In this document: piece by piece, positions 6,741 through 15,000 of the stretch
Layout of the letters: the number at the start of each line of letters is the position of its first letter
Numbering within the stretch: the first letter of the stretch is position 1
Notes under the pieces: model-generated
The model's input: the letters and a program-made list of their open reading frames with translations, nothing else
Databases searched by the model: none
What the model was told of the DNA's origin: nothing
Translations under genes and position numbers: made by a program
Assembly (NCBI GenBank): GCA_014238625.1
Contig: JABAAS010000011.1
Span: 1-17,852, forward strand
Direction of reading: 5' to 3'
Source of the DNA: Alphaproteobacteria bacterium
GTDB taxonomy: Bacteria > Pseudomonadota > Alphaproteobacteria > JABAAW01
DNA length: 17,852 bases

Positions 6741-7673
6741 ATGGAAAACACTACAATAGAAAATTCCGCCTCAGAAAATTCTAATAGCAAAATTATTGAC
6801 GGAAAATCTATAGCAGCGCGACTCGTCGAAGATATTAGCCAGCAGGCGCAAAGCTTCCGCCAAAAAAGTGCCATACAGCCAGGGCTCGCCGTCTGTATTG
6901 TCGGCGACAATCCAGCTAGCAGGGTATATGTTCGCGCTAAAGAAAAACGCGCCCAACAAGCTGGATTCCATAGTCTAGTCCTGCAAAAAGAAGCCATAAG
7001 CCAAGAAGAACTGCTCGCACAGATAGATGCTCTCAACGATGACCCAAAAATTCACGGGATACTCGTACAACTGCCTCTGCCTCAGGGGCTAGAAGAGCGA
7101 ACCGTTATCGAGCGTATCGCTCCTCATAAGGATGTAGACGGATTCCATACAGAAAATAGCGGAAAGCTCATGTGCGGAATCGAAGGAGCATTCGTACCTT
7201 GCACGCCACTCGGTTGTCTCCATCTAATACGATGCCAGCTACATACTATGCGCGATAGCTTGGAAGGGAAAAATGCTCTCGTCGTCGGGCGTTCCAATAT
7301 CGTAGGTAAACCCATGGCTGCCTTGCTACTAGCCGAAAACGCAACAGTTACTATCGCTCATTCCAAAACTCGAAATTTGCCAGAGTTATGTCAAAGTGCA
7401 GAGCTGCTCATCGCTGCCGTAGGGCGAGCAAACTTCATCAAAGGTGAGTGGGTCAAACAAGGTGCTATCGTGATAGATGTCGGTATAAATCGTGCAGAAA
7501 ATGGAGCCTTGCTCGGTGATGTCGAGTTCGATAAAGCTCAAAAACGCGCCGCAGCCATAACTCCAGTGCCAGGAGGGGTTGGTCCCATGACCATAGCTAT
7601 GCTCTTATGGAATACTCTCGTCGCTGCCCACAAAGCAGCGGGGTTCAAAAAACCTGAAATAAAAATCATATAA
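6741..7673 (+). CDS. folD: Bifunctional methylene-THF dehydrogenase / methenyl-THF cyclohydrolase
   Basis: Interconverts 5,10-methylene-THF, methenyl-THF and 10-formyl-THF with NADP. The motifs are all present: YVRAKEKRAQQAGF with the catalytic Lys, GILVQLPLPQGL, KDVDGFH, PCTPLGC, then the Rossmann part VVGRSNIVGKPMAALL, AVGRANFI and the C-terminal TPVPGGVGPMTIAMLL. The ATG at 6741 is preferred over the TTG at 6738. About 16 extra N-terminal residues, Asn/Ser/Glu-rich, precede the usual KIIDGK start; they come from a 15-bp DNA duplication (6759-6788). Purine-rich repeats lie in the ribosome-site region. The gene is followed after about 120 bp by a folate-dependent demethylating flavoprotein that would produce FolD's substrate. 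Confidence 0.97.
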   Translation: MENTTIENSASENSNSKIIDGKSIAARLVEDISQQAQSFRQKSAIQPGLAVCIVGDNPASRVYVRAKEKRAQQAGFHSLVLQKEAISQEELLAQIDALNDDPKIHGILVQLPLPQGLEERTVIERIAPHKDVDGFHTENSGKLMCGIEGAFVPCTPLGCLHLIRCQLHTMRDSLEGKNALVVGRSNIVGKPMAALLLAENATVTIAHSKTRNLPELCQSAELLIAAVGRANFIKGEWVKQGAIVIDVGINRAENGALLGDVEFDKAQKRAAAITPVPGGVGPMTIAMLLWNTLVAAHKAAGFKKPEIKII

Positions 7674-7715
7674 AAGCTATAAAAAATGAGGCATTATTCC
7701 TCTAACTCAAAGAAA

Positions 7716-7742
7716 AGCATGCTTGTAATAGCAGAGCATGCT
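7716..7742. promoter_or_regulatory. Paired AGCATGCT palindromes between folD and the DMGDH-type gene
   Basis: The self-complementary octamer agcatgct occurs at 7716-7723 and 7735-7742, 11 bases apart. The two copies can form an 8-bp hairpin, or each could be half of a protein site. No T-run follows, so it is a poor intrinsic terminator. It lies 55 bp before the flavoprotein ATG; an operator is possible but unproven. Confidence 0.4.
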
Positions 7743-7796
7743 AGCCTATGAGACTAAAAAAGACTCAACGCTTAGATAAGTAGCACGGAGAAATAT

Positions 7797-10238
7797 ATGA
7801 AAACACACGCGCGAATCGTCATCATCGGCGGAGGCATCGTCGGTTGTTCCATCGCATACCATCTGACAAAGTTTGGTGAAAAAGATGTCTTGCTACTAGA
7901 GCGAACAGAGCTAACCGCAGGTTCAACATGGCATGCCGCAGGACTGCTTCCCTTATTCAATATGTCTTACAGCGTAGGGCAGCTGCATAAATACTCCGTA
8001 GACCTTTACAAAACGCTCGAGGAAGAAACAGGACAAGCCGTAAGTTTTCATCAAACCGGCAACCTGCGACTAGCTCAAAGCAAAGAGAGACTCGACGAAT
8101 ACCATAACTATTGCGGTACAGCTAATACCATCGGCGTGCCTTTCCGCATGGTAACTAATGAAGAAATTAAAGAAATGTGGCCGCTATGTAATGTCGATGG
8201 TTTGCTCGGCGCGCTTTTCCATCCAGAAGATGGGCATGTAGCACCTGCCGACGTGACTATGGCTCTCGCTAAAGGTGCTCGATCGCGCGGCGCAGAAATC
8301 GAATTGCAAACCGAAGTCAAAGCAATCGAGAAAAAAGTAAACGGCGAGTGGCTACTCAAAACAACAAAGGGAGACATTACCGCTGAGATAATAGTCTCCG
8401 CCAGCGGAAACTATGCTCGACAAACCGCAGCTATGGTCGGCTTGGATATTCCAGTAATTCCAGTCGAGCATCAATACATCGTCACAGACGATGTAGCAGA
8501 GCTCATCGAACGAAAACAAAAAGGCTTGCCAGAAATGGCAGTGTTGCGCGAGCCAGACGCCTCATACTACCTGCGAGAAGAACGGCAAGGATACATACTA
8601 GGTCCATACGAAAAAGGAGCAAAACTATGCTTCGCCGATGGCGTGCCAGATAACTTCGGACGAGAACTATTGCCAGGCGATATCGACAGACTAGCTCCTC
8701 ATATAGAAGCCGCTATCAACCGCGTGCCTTCCTTCGCAAACGCAGGTATCAAGGATGTCGTCAATGGTCCTATCTCCTATACTCCAGATGGAAATCCATT
8801 CCTCGGTAGAGCATGGAATATGCGTAACTTCTACTTCGCTGAAGGCTTTAGTTTCGGAATAACAGCCGCTGGCGGGGCTGGAAAAGTGCTCGCAGAGATT
8901 ATAATACATAACGAGGCGAGCGTCGATACTCTGCCTTTCGATCCAAGACGATTCGGAAAATACGCCGACAAAGACTACTCCGCTCAAAAAAATGTCGAGG
9001 CATACGAGCATGTATATGAAATACATTATCCAATGGAAGAAAGACCCGCCGCCAGAGGTAAGAAAAAAAGTCCTTGCCACGATAAACTCGACGATAGAGG
9101 CGCGGTATGGGGACAGAGATACGGGTGGGAGAGACCTAACTGGTTCGCTCCAAAAAATGTCGAGAGAAATGACAAATACAGTTTCAGAAGATCCAACTGG
9201 TTCGAGCATGTCGGGCAAGAATGTCAAGCTACAAGAGATGCCGTCGGACTCATAGATCTAACAGGTTTCAGCAAATTCGATCTAACCGGACAAGGAGCCG
9301 GGCTATGGTTTAGAACAATGATCGCAAATAGTGTCCCCAAAAAAGATGGACGGATACAGCTAGGGCATAATCTATACTCCTCTGGCGGCGTGCGAAGCGA
9401 GTTTACAGTCACTCGAATGAACCAACAGCATTTCTATATCGTTAGCTCGGGCGCCGCCGAGCGTTTCGATGGTGATTTATTACATAAATGCCTGCCGCCA
9501 GATGGCTCCTTGAAGCTCGAAAATAATACTCTAAGCAGAGGTACTTTCGTGATTTGTGGACCAAAGGCGCGAGATCTGCTCGCAGAGATAACAGACGCAG
9601 ACCTCTCTAACGAAGCATTTCCTTGGCTCAGTGCTCAAACCATAACAATCGCTAACCAGAAAGATATTCGAGCTTTGCGAGTCAACTTCGTAGGAGAGCT
9701 CGGCTGGGAGCTACACCATCCTATCGAAACTCAAGAGGCTCTCTTCGATGCAATCGCTAAAGCAGGCGAAAAATACTCTTTGGCTATGGTCGGGATGCGC
9801 GCTATGGACTCTATGCGAATCGAAAAGTCCTATCGTATGTGGGGACAAGAACTAACCTCGGATTACTCGCCTATTCAGGCTGGACTCGATAGGTTCGTAA
9901 AAACTAAAGACAATGTCCACTACTTGGGCTCGGAAAAAGTCATGCAACAGCAACAAGATGGCTGCGAGATAACCTTCGCTACAATCGAAATACAAGCGCA
10001 AGACGCAGATGCCTTCGGAAACGAGCCAGTATACACTAAAGGCGGGGAGATGATCGGACGGCTAAGCTCCGGCGGATTCGGACACCGAATCGGAAAAAGT
10101 CTGGGACTCGGATATATAAAAACACAATACGCAAAAATTGGTGCAGAGCTCGAAATCTTGATCTTGGATAAAAAAATACCCGCCAAAGTCATCGATGAAA
10201 GTCCCTACGACCCCCTAAACGAAAAACTGCGCGCCTGA
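7797..10238 (+). CDS. Dimethylglycine/sarcosine dehydrogenase-type FAD and folate protein
   Basis: Likely oxidative N-demethylation of dimethylglycine or sarcosine, with electrons going to ETF and the methyl carbon to tetrahydrofolate. At 813 residues it has full mitochondrial-type DMGDH length. The N-terminal FAD domain begins with VIIGGGIVGCSIAYHL and GSTWHAAGLLP; His46 matches the position of the covalent-FAD histidine of DMGDH. A short central domain follows from about 370, then GcvT-like folate domains from about 430 to the end (VGELGWELHHP, GMRAMDSMRIEKSYRMWGQEL). A good ribosome site, GGAG at 7787-7790, sits 6 bases before the ATG. Followed by etfB and etfA, which fits an ETF-linked dehydrogenase. 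DMGDH, sarcosine dehydrogenase and related GcvT-fused oxidases cannot be told apart by eye. Confidence 0.9.
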   Translation: MKTHARIVIIGGGIVGCSIAYHLTKFGEKDVLLLERTELTAGSTWHAAGLLPLFNMSYSVGQLHKYSVDLYKTLEEETGQAVSFHQTGNLRLAQSKERLDEYHNYCGTANTIGVPFRMVTNEEIKEMWPLCNVDGLLGALFHPEDGHVAPADVTMALAKGARSRGAEIELQTEVKAIEKKVNGEWLLKTTKGDITAEIIVSASGNYARQTAAMVGLDIPVIPVEHQYIVTDDVAELIERKQKGLPEMAVLREPDASYYLREERQGYILGPYEKGAKLCFADGVPDNFGRELLPGDIDRLAPHIEAAINRVPSFANAGIKDVVNGPISYTPDGNPFLGRAWNMRNFYFAEGFSFGITAAGGAGKVLAEIIIHNEASVDTLPFDPRRFGKYADKDYSAQKNVEAYEHVYEIHYPMEERPAARGKKKSPCHDKLDDRGAVWGQRYGWERPNWFAPKNVERNDKYSFRRSNWFEHVGQECQATRDAVGLIDLTGFSKFDLTGQGAGLWFRTMIANSVPKKDGRIQLGHNLYSSGGVRSEFTVTRMNQQHFYIVSSGAAERFDGDLLHKCLPPDGSLKLENNTLSRGTFVICGPKARDLLAEITDADLSNEAFPWLSAQTITIANQKDIRALRVNFVGELGWELHHPIETQEALFDAIAKAGEKYSLAMVGMRAMDSMRIEKSYRMWGQELTSDYSPIQAGLDRFVKTKDNVHYLGSEKVMQQQQDGCEITFATIEIQAQDADAFGNEPVYTKGGEMIGRLSSGGFGHRIGKSLGLGYIKTQYAKIGAELEILILDKKIPAKVIDESPYDPLNEKLRA

Positions 10239-10374
10239 AAAAAATACTAATAAATCTTGCAAAAAAGCTGGAAATTAATAAAATCTCTACGAGAATTAAT
10301 ACGCCTATAACTATTATACCCGCGCCAGCAAACAAAGGCGTTCTTTACAAATACATAAAAATAAAAGGTGAAGA

Positions 10375-11124
10375 ATGAAAATTCTGGTCCCCGTCAAAAG
10401 AGTCCTCGACGCTTATGTGACAGCTCGGGTTAAGCCCGATAATAGCGGAGTCGTGACAGATAATGTAAAAATGTCACTCAACCCGTTTTGCGAAATCGCT
10501 CTCGAGCAGGCTATACGTCTGCGCGAGCAGGGGATCGCAACAGAGGTCATCGTCGCAACCATTGGCGAGCAACGCGCTGAAGAAGTCTTGCGCACAGCTC
10601 TCGCCGTGGGCGCAGATAAGGCTATGCGAGTCAATGCTCCTAATCAAACCGAGCCACTCGTCGTCGCAAAATTGCTCAAAGCTATAGCTCAAAAAGAGCA
10701 AATCAAGCTCTGCTTGATGGGAAAACAAGCAATCGATAACGATAATAATCAGACTGGACAAATGCTCGCCGCACTCTTGGGATGGGGGCAGGCTACTTTC
10801 GTATCTAAACTCGAAGTGCAGGGAAAAGTCGCTCGGGCTACAAGAGAAATCGACGGAGGCTTGCAGATACGAGAAATGAAACTGCCTGCCGTAATAACAG
10901 TCGACCTACGACTCAATGAGCCTCGATACGCTAGTTTGCCAAACATCATGAAAGCGCGCAAAATACCCATATCAACAATCGAACCTCAAAGTTTGGGAGT
11001 GGAGGTGCTCGAAAGGCTGAAAATAATCGAGGTCGTCGAGCCGCCTAAACGGGAGACGGGAATCGAGGTCGAAAGTGCCGCAGAGCTCGTTAACGCTCTG
11101 AAAAATAAAGAAAAAATTATATAA
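10375..11124 (+). CDS. etfB: Electron transfer flavoprotein beta subunit
   Basis: Small ETF subunit; with EtfA it carries electrons from flavin dehydrogenases to ETF-ubiquinone oxidoreductase. It starts MKILVPVKRVLDAYV, and has the DNVKMSLNPFCEIALEQAIRL stretch, the ALAVGADKAMRV segment and the adenine-nucleotide region GKQAIDNDNNQTGQMLAALL. Residues 185-200 include LPNIMKARKIP, the dehydrogenase-docking (recognition loop) region of the family. 249 residues, the usual length. AGGTGA lies a few bases before the ATG. It lies 136 bp after the dehydrogenase and 16 bp before etfA. The dehydrogenase upstream is its likely partner, although ETF normally serves several enzymes. Confidence 0.97.
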   Translation: MKILVPVKRVLDAYVTARVKPDNSGVVTDNVKMSLNPFCEIALEQAIRLREQGIATEVIVATIGEQRAEEVLRTALAVGADKAMRVNAPNQTEPLVVAKLLKAIAQKEQIKLCLMGKQAIDNDNNQTGQMLAALLGWGQATFVSKLEVQGKVARATREIDGGLQIREMKLPAVITVDLRLNEPRYASLPNIMKARKIPISTIEPQSLGVEVLERLKIIEVVEPPKRETGIEVESAAELVNALKNKEKII

Positions 11125-11140
11125 ATAAGGAAACATAACA

Positions 11141-12088
11141 ATGTCAATTCTTCTAATTGCAGAACAAGATGGCGAAACGCTCGCTCGTGCAAGTCAAAGT
11201 GCTCTCAGCGCTGCAAGTTTGCTAAAGGGCGAAATAACCGCCGTCGTAACTGCTGAAGGCGATAAAACACAGAAAAAAATAGTCGATAAACTCGCAGCTC
11301 TAAAGGGCGTCAAAAAAGTGCTGCTCGTAAAAAACAAGCGTTTCTTGCACGAAGATGCTGAAGCATTCGCAACAGCTCTCGTTCCAATCGCACAAAACTT
11401 TAAATATATCGTAGCCGCCGCAACAGGTTATGGCAAAAACCTAATGCCTCGATTAGCTGCCTTGATCGACAAACAGCAGATCTCAGACATTACCGAAATA
11501 CTTGCCGAAAACCGTTTCCGCCGTCCTATCTATGCAGGAAATGCTATCGCTACTATCGAGACTAGCGATAGCATCATACCTCTGACTATAAGAGCTACTG
11601 CCTTCGAGCCAGTCGAAGAACAAGACCAGCCAGCACCCATCGAAGAGATCGAAATTACAGGTAGCGCAGAGCATAGTCTCGCAGAGTTCATCGATGAAAA
11701 AATAAGCTCGTCCGAAAGACCAGAGCTAACATCAGCTCGTATCGTGATATCCGGGGGAAGAGGCATGCAAGCCAGTGAAAACTTTCAAATGATCGAAAAA
11801 ATCGCAGATAAACTCAAAGCCGCCGTCGGAGCATCAAGAGCCGCCGTCGATGCCGGATATGTCACTAACGACTATCAAGTCGGACAAACCGGTAAAATAG
11901 TAGCTCCAGAACTATATATCGCAGTCGGTATCTCAGGCGCTATACAGCATCTCGCAGGCATGAAAGACTCTAAAGTTATCGTAGCCATAAACAAAGACCC
12001 AGACGCTCCAATCTTTCGCATCGCAGATTATCGCTTGGTCGCAGACTTATTCGTAGCATTACCAGAGCTCGATAAAGCGTTAGAATAA
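11141..12088 (+). CDS. etfA: Electron transfer flavoprotein alpha subunit
   Basis: Large ETF subunit, which binds the redox FAD in its C-terminal half. It starts MSILLIAEQDGETLARASQSALSAA. The FAD-binding region is complete: IVISGGRGMQASENF, GASRAAVDAGY, QVGQTGKIVAPELYIAVGISGAIQHLAGM and INKDPDAPIFRIADY. 315 residues, the standard length. AAGGA at 11127-11131 is spaced 9 bases from the ATG. Coupled to etfB with a 16-bp gap. No hairpin terminator follows; the next 58 bp hold the 13-bp repeat that leads into anmK. Confidence 0.97.
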   Translation: MSILLIAEQDGETLARASQSALSAASLLKGEITAVVTAEGDKTQKKIVDKLAALKGVKKVLLVKNKRFLHEDAEAFATALVPIAQNFKYIVAAATGYGKNLMPRLAALIDKQQISDITEILAENRFRRPIYAGNAIATIETSDSIIPLTIRATAFEPVEEQDQPAPIEEIEITGSAEHSLAEFIDEKISSSERPELTSARIVISGGRGMQASENFQMIEKIADKLKAAVGASRAAVDAGYVTNDYQVGQTGKIVAPELYIAVGISGAIQHLAGMKDSKVIVAINKDPDAPIFRIADYRLVADLFVALPELDKALE

Positions 12089-12107
12089 AACAACTTTTAG
12101 ACAAAAC

Positions 12108-12146
12108 TCTTAATCTAAACTTCTAATCTAAACTTCTAATCTAAAT
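12108..12146. repeat. 13-bp tandem repeat x3 before anmK
   Basis: Units tcttaatctaaac (12108-12120), ttctaatctaaac (12121-12133) and ttctaatctaaat (12134-12146). The array ends right at the TTG start of anmK and occupies the place where a ribosome site would be. The 13-bp period is compatible only with non-coding DNA. Confidence 0.85.
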
Positions 12147-13403
12147 TTGGGCAGTAGAAAAAACTCAGCGAAGATAACGCGAAAAGATAAAATCCGCGTC
12201 ATCGGATTGATGTCTGGTACCTCGCGCGACGGCATGGACGCAGCATTGATAAGTAGCGATGGCAACGAGAAAATAACTTGCCACGCCGCTATAACAATAC
12301 CATATAGCCAGTCCTTTGCTAAAAAACTCGCAAGTCTGTGCGAGCTAGGCGAAAAAGCCTTGCAGGCAGAAGCTCAAGCATCGATTGCTCCAGTCGAAGC
12401 TCAGCTTAATAAATACGCAGAGCAAGCCGTCTCGGTTTTGCTCGAAGGCGAGGGTGGAACTATTGGCGAAATAAACGCTCTAGCATTTCACGGACACACT
12501 ATCTACCACGCGCCTGAGATAGGCAGGACTCTGCAAATCGGAGACGCAGCGAAATTAGCCGAAAAAACTAACATAACAGTCGTAGGCGACTTCCGTAGAC
12601 GCGATATAGAGGCCGGTGGGCAAGGCGCGCCACTCGCGCCACTATACCATCTCGCAATAGCGAAATCTCTGCGCGCAGAAAATACAGAACTCGCCCTAAA
12701 GCCTATCGTCTTCCTGAACATCGGCGGAATCGCAAACATTACATGGATAGCCGCTAGCGCAGAGCCAGAACTCGAGGGGAGCATGCTCGCTTTCGATACT
12801 GGTCCAGGCAACGCTCTGCTAGACGATTGGGTCGCTACCCATAGCAGACTCGCGCGCGCTGAAAGTACAGCTGGAAGTACAGCCGCAGGACTAGCCTTCG
12901 ACAAGGATGGGGCACTCGCTCTAAAAGGAAAATGCTGTCAAAAAGTCGTGGAAAAGCTATTGCTAGACCCTTTCTTTGCTCAAAAACCTCCAAAATCTCT
13001 CGATAGGAAGCAATTCTCTATAAAATCGATCGATGGGTTGTCGCTTGAAGATGGCGCAAAAACGCTCACCGTATTTCTAGCTCAAACAATAAAAACCGCT
13101 CGCTCCTTCTTCCCAGAACCCGCAGCCCTATGGTTGCTTTGTGGCGGTGGGAGGAAAAATCTCGCTATCGTTCAGAGTTTGACTGAAACCTTAAGCGAGA
13201 ATCCAAGCGAAGATTTTGCAGTCCGCGTGCAGGATATCGACCAGCTCGGATTCGACGGAGACGCACTAGAAGCTCAAGCCTTCGCCTATCTAGCTATCAG
13301 AAGGCTAAAGGATATGCCAACCGCATACCCTCAACTAACAGGTGCAAAGATCGCCACAAGCGGCGGTACAATATATGCGAGCGGGACGCAAATCTCAGCG
13401 TGA
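12147..13403 (+). CDS. anmK: Anhydro-N-acetylmuramic acid kinase
   Basis: Hydrolyses and phosphorylates 1,6-anhydro-MurNAc to MurNAc-6-phosphate in peptidoglycan recycling. The ATP motif IGLMSGTSRDGMDAAL lies at residues 19-34 (usually SGTSLDG), GDFRRRDIEAGGQGAPLAP at 147-165, FLNIGGIANIT at 189-199, FDTGPGNALLDDW at 216-228 and CGGGRKN near 330. 418 residues is longer than many relatives; part of the excess is the N-terminus and a duplicated ESTAGSTA segment (239-246). The only in-frame start upstream of the ATP motif is TTG at 12147, as a TAA precedes it at 12129; no ribosome site is visible. It is 18 bp before cobB. Confidence 0.94.
   Translation: MGSRKNSAKITRKDKIRVIGLMSGTSRDGMDAALISSDGNEKITCHAAITIPYSQSFAKKLASLCELGEKALQAEAQASIAPVEAQLNKYAEQAVSVLLEGEGGTIGEINALAFHGHTIYHAPEIGRTLQIGDAAKLAEKTNITVVGDFRRRDIEAGGQGAPLAPLYHLAIAKSLRAENTELALKPIVFLNIGGIANITWIAASAEPELEGSMLAFDTGPGNALLDDWVATHSRLARAESTAGSTAAGLAFDKDGALALKGKCCQKVVEKLLLDPFFAQKPPKSLDRKQFSIKSIDGLSLEDGAKTLTVFLAQTIKTARSFFPEPAALWLLCGGGRKNLAIVQSLTETLSENPSEDFAVRVQDIDQLGFDGDALEAQAFAYLAIRRLKDMPTAYPQLTGAKIATSGGTIYASGTQISA
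12861..12884. repeat. 12-bp duplication in anmK
   Basis: gaaagtacagct is followed by ggaagtacagcc, two units in frame, giving the doubled (E/G)STA in AnmK. It fits the pattern of short codon-length duplications across the window. Confidence 0.65.
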
Positions 13404-13421
13404 ATCTCTGTAATCGTTGGC

Positions 13422-14915
13422 ATGAATTCTTTTGGTATAAATTCTGGCAGATTGGCGAGGGAAAATATACCAACCATCGTCCTTGCAGCCACTAGTTCCG
13501 CCGCCGGCAAAACTCTAGTAAGCTGCGCTATATTAGCATATCTACGCGCCGCCGATAAAAAAGTCAGCGCGGCTAAGCTGGGTCCAGACTATATCGATGC
13601 GCAATTCCTCTCAAGCGCAAGCGGAAAACCTTGTCTAAACCTCGATCCTTGGGCTATGCGTAGCAACACTCTACAAGAATTAATGCGTCTGCCAGTAGAG
13701 CAGGGCGCAGAGCTATTACTCGTCGAAAGTGCTATGGGTATGTTCGACGGTGCCGCAGATGGCTACAATACCGGGTCAGCATACGCTTTTGCAAACATGT
13801 TCTCGCCAAAAATGCCGATCGTCTTGTTGCTCTCCGCTAAAGGTTGTAGCGGTGCATCGCTCGCCGCTATGGCTAGGGGATTCCTACAGCCTCCGCCTGT
13901 TGCCAGCGCGACTGGGCTCCAGCACTCCGAAAAATACCCTCACAACTACAATTTGCCTAAATATGCGCCTAAATATGCCTTGTTGATAAATCATGTCGCA
14001 AGCTCTCGACACCAAGAGCTGATAGAAAGAGAACTCCAACAAGCTCTGCCAGAGGTGCAGGTTCTCGGATTCCTGCCTCATGAACCAGCCCTTTCTCTGC
14101 CCTCGCGCCACTTAGGGTTGGTACAGCCAGAGGAGATTGAAGCATTAGAAAATATCTTTGCCCAAGCAGCTGCTTGGGTCGCAAAGCATCTCGATTTCGT
14201 CAAGCTGATCGATTTTGCTAGGGATGGGAAACAGGGCTCGCAAAATGATAGAGAAGCAAGCAGAGAAGGGGTTAAAGGAAATTTCAAATTCGCCGGACTT
14301 CAGCCTCCCGCTCAGCGTATCGCTATTGCTCAAGATAAAGCCTTCCGTTTCTTCTATCACGGACAGGCGGAGTTGTGGCGCAACTCGGGCGTCGAGATAA
14401 CTTTCTTCTCGCCACTCGCAAATGAGACGCCAGATGCAAGCGCAGAGTGGGTATACCTGCCAGGCGGGTATCCAGAGCTAAACGCAGAAGAGCTCGCAAG
14501 TAAAACAAAGTTCCTCGACGCTATACGCGCCGCAAGCTCGCGCGCATCCATATACGCAGAGTGCGGCGGATATATATGCCTTGGCGAGACGCTCGAAGAC
14601 GCAGAGGGAAAAATGCACAAAATGGCAGGGCTGCTACCTCTCAAGGTAAGCTATAAAAAACAAGAAGGAGAGAGCAGAAGAGCTCGGTTGCTATACGCTA
14701 GCGCACAAGCAAGCAGTCCCATCTTTGGAGCTCATCGCCTGCGCGGACATATATTCCATACAGCAAAAATCAAGCAAGAAGGCTCTACATATGCGCGAGA
14801 CTCTGAAAGCTTGTTCGATATCGCCGACGCTAAAGGCGTTGCTCAAGGAACAAGCGGCTTGCGGGTAGGCAATGTATGTGGGTCTTTCTTTCACGCAATC
14901 GATTGTCTCGAATAA
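13422..14915 (+). CDS. cobB: Cobyrinate / hydrogenobyrinate a,c-diamide synthase
   Basis: ATP- and glutamine-dependent amidation of the a and c side chains of the corrin ring in cobalamin synthesis. The N-terminal dethiobiotin-synthase-like domain has the P-loop TSSAAGKT (24-31), KLGPDYIDAQF (52-62) and VESAMGMFDGA (101-111). The C-terminal class I glutamine amidotransferase domain has YLPGGYPEL (345-353), the nucleophile Cys381 in AECGGY, and GSFFHAID with His491. 497 residues is longer than the usual 430-470; excess lies at 155-185 and 267-290. No other cob gene is seen nearby. The start lacks a ribosome site; TGTAAT at 13409-13414 is a -10-like hexamer 7 bases before the ATG, without a -35. 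CobB versus CbiA substrate (aerobic or anaerobic route) cannot be told from sequence alone. Confidence 0.94.
   Translation: MNSFGINSGRLARENIPTIVLAATSSAAGKTLVSCAILAYLRAADKKVSAAKLGPDYIDAQFLSSASGKPCLNLDPWAMRSNTLQELMRLPVEQGAELLLVESAMGMFDGAADGYNTGSAYAFANMFSPKMPIVLLLSAKGCSGASLAAMARGFLQPPPVASATGLQHSEKYPHNYNLPKYAPKYALLINHVASSRHQELIERELQQALPEVQVLGFLPHEPALSLPSRHLGLVQPEEIEALENIFAQAAAWVAKHLDFVKLIDFARDGKQGSQNDREASREGVKGNFKFAGLQPPAQRIAIAQDKAFRFFYHGQAELWRNSGVEITFFSPLANETPDASAEWVYLPGGYPELNAEELASKTKFLDAIRAASSRASIYAECGGYICLGETLEDAEGKMHKMAGLLPLKVSYKKQEGESRRARLLYASAQASSPIFGAHRLRGHIFHTAKIKQEGSTYARDSESLFDIADAKGVAQGTSGLRVGNVCGSFFHAIDCLE
13955..13978. repeat. Perfect 12-bp duplication in cobB
   Basis: gcctaaatatgc occurs twice in direct succession, in frame, coding for (P)KYAPKYA at about residues 180-185. 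It lies in a segment of CobB that appears inserted between conserved blocks. Confidence 0.8.
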
Positions 14916-14931
14916 GAAAAAATATGCTTTT

Positions 14932-14963
14932 TATGCTATGTCTGCAATATGCTATGCTCGCAA
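14932..14963. repeat. 16-bp tandem repeat x2 upstream of the Sel1 lipoprotein gene
   Basis: tatgctatgtctgcaa followed by tatgctatgctcgcaa, then a partial third copy (tata). It lies in the 85-bp gap between cobB and the GTG start at 15001, where the promoter of the lipoprotein gene is expected. Confidence 0.75.
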
Positions 14964-15000
14964 TATAGTAGCAATTCTTAATAACCTTTTTACAACATAG

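Noticed and set aside
7674..7796. Possible glycine riboswitch before the demethylase gene
   Set aside because: I do not see the conserved glycine-aptamer core in these 123 bases, only short hairpins.
8691..9227. 178-codon minus-strand frame within the DMGDH-type gene
   Set aside because: It is antisense to conserved coding sequence of the flavoprotein, and its product shows no recognisable domain.
10239..10374. Promoter for etfB (TATTAT at 10312-10317)
   Set aside because: The -10-like hexamer has no matching -35 at 16-18 bp. The region is AT-rich, so chance matches are expected.
14916..15000. tRNA or small RNA between cobB and the Sel1 gene
   Set aside because: No cloverleaf arms are visible; the region is AT-rich and repeated.
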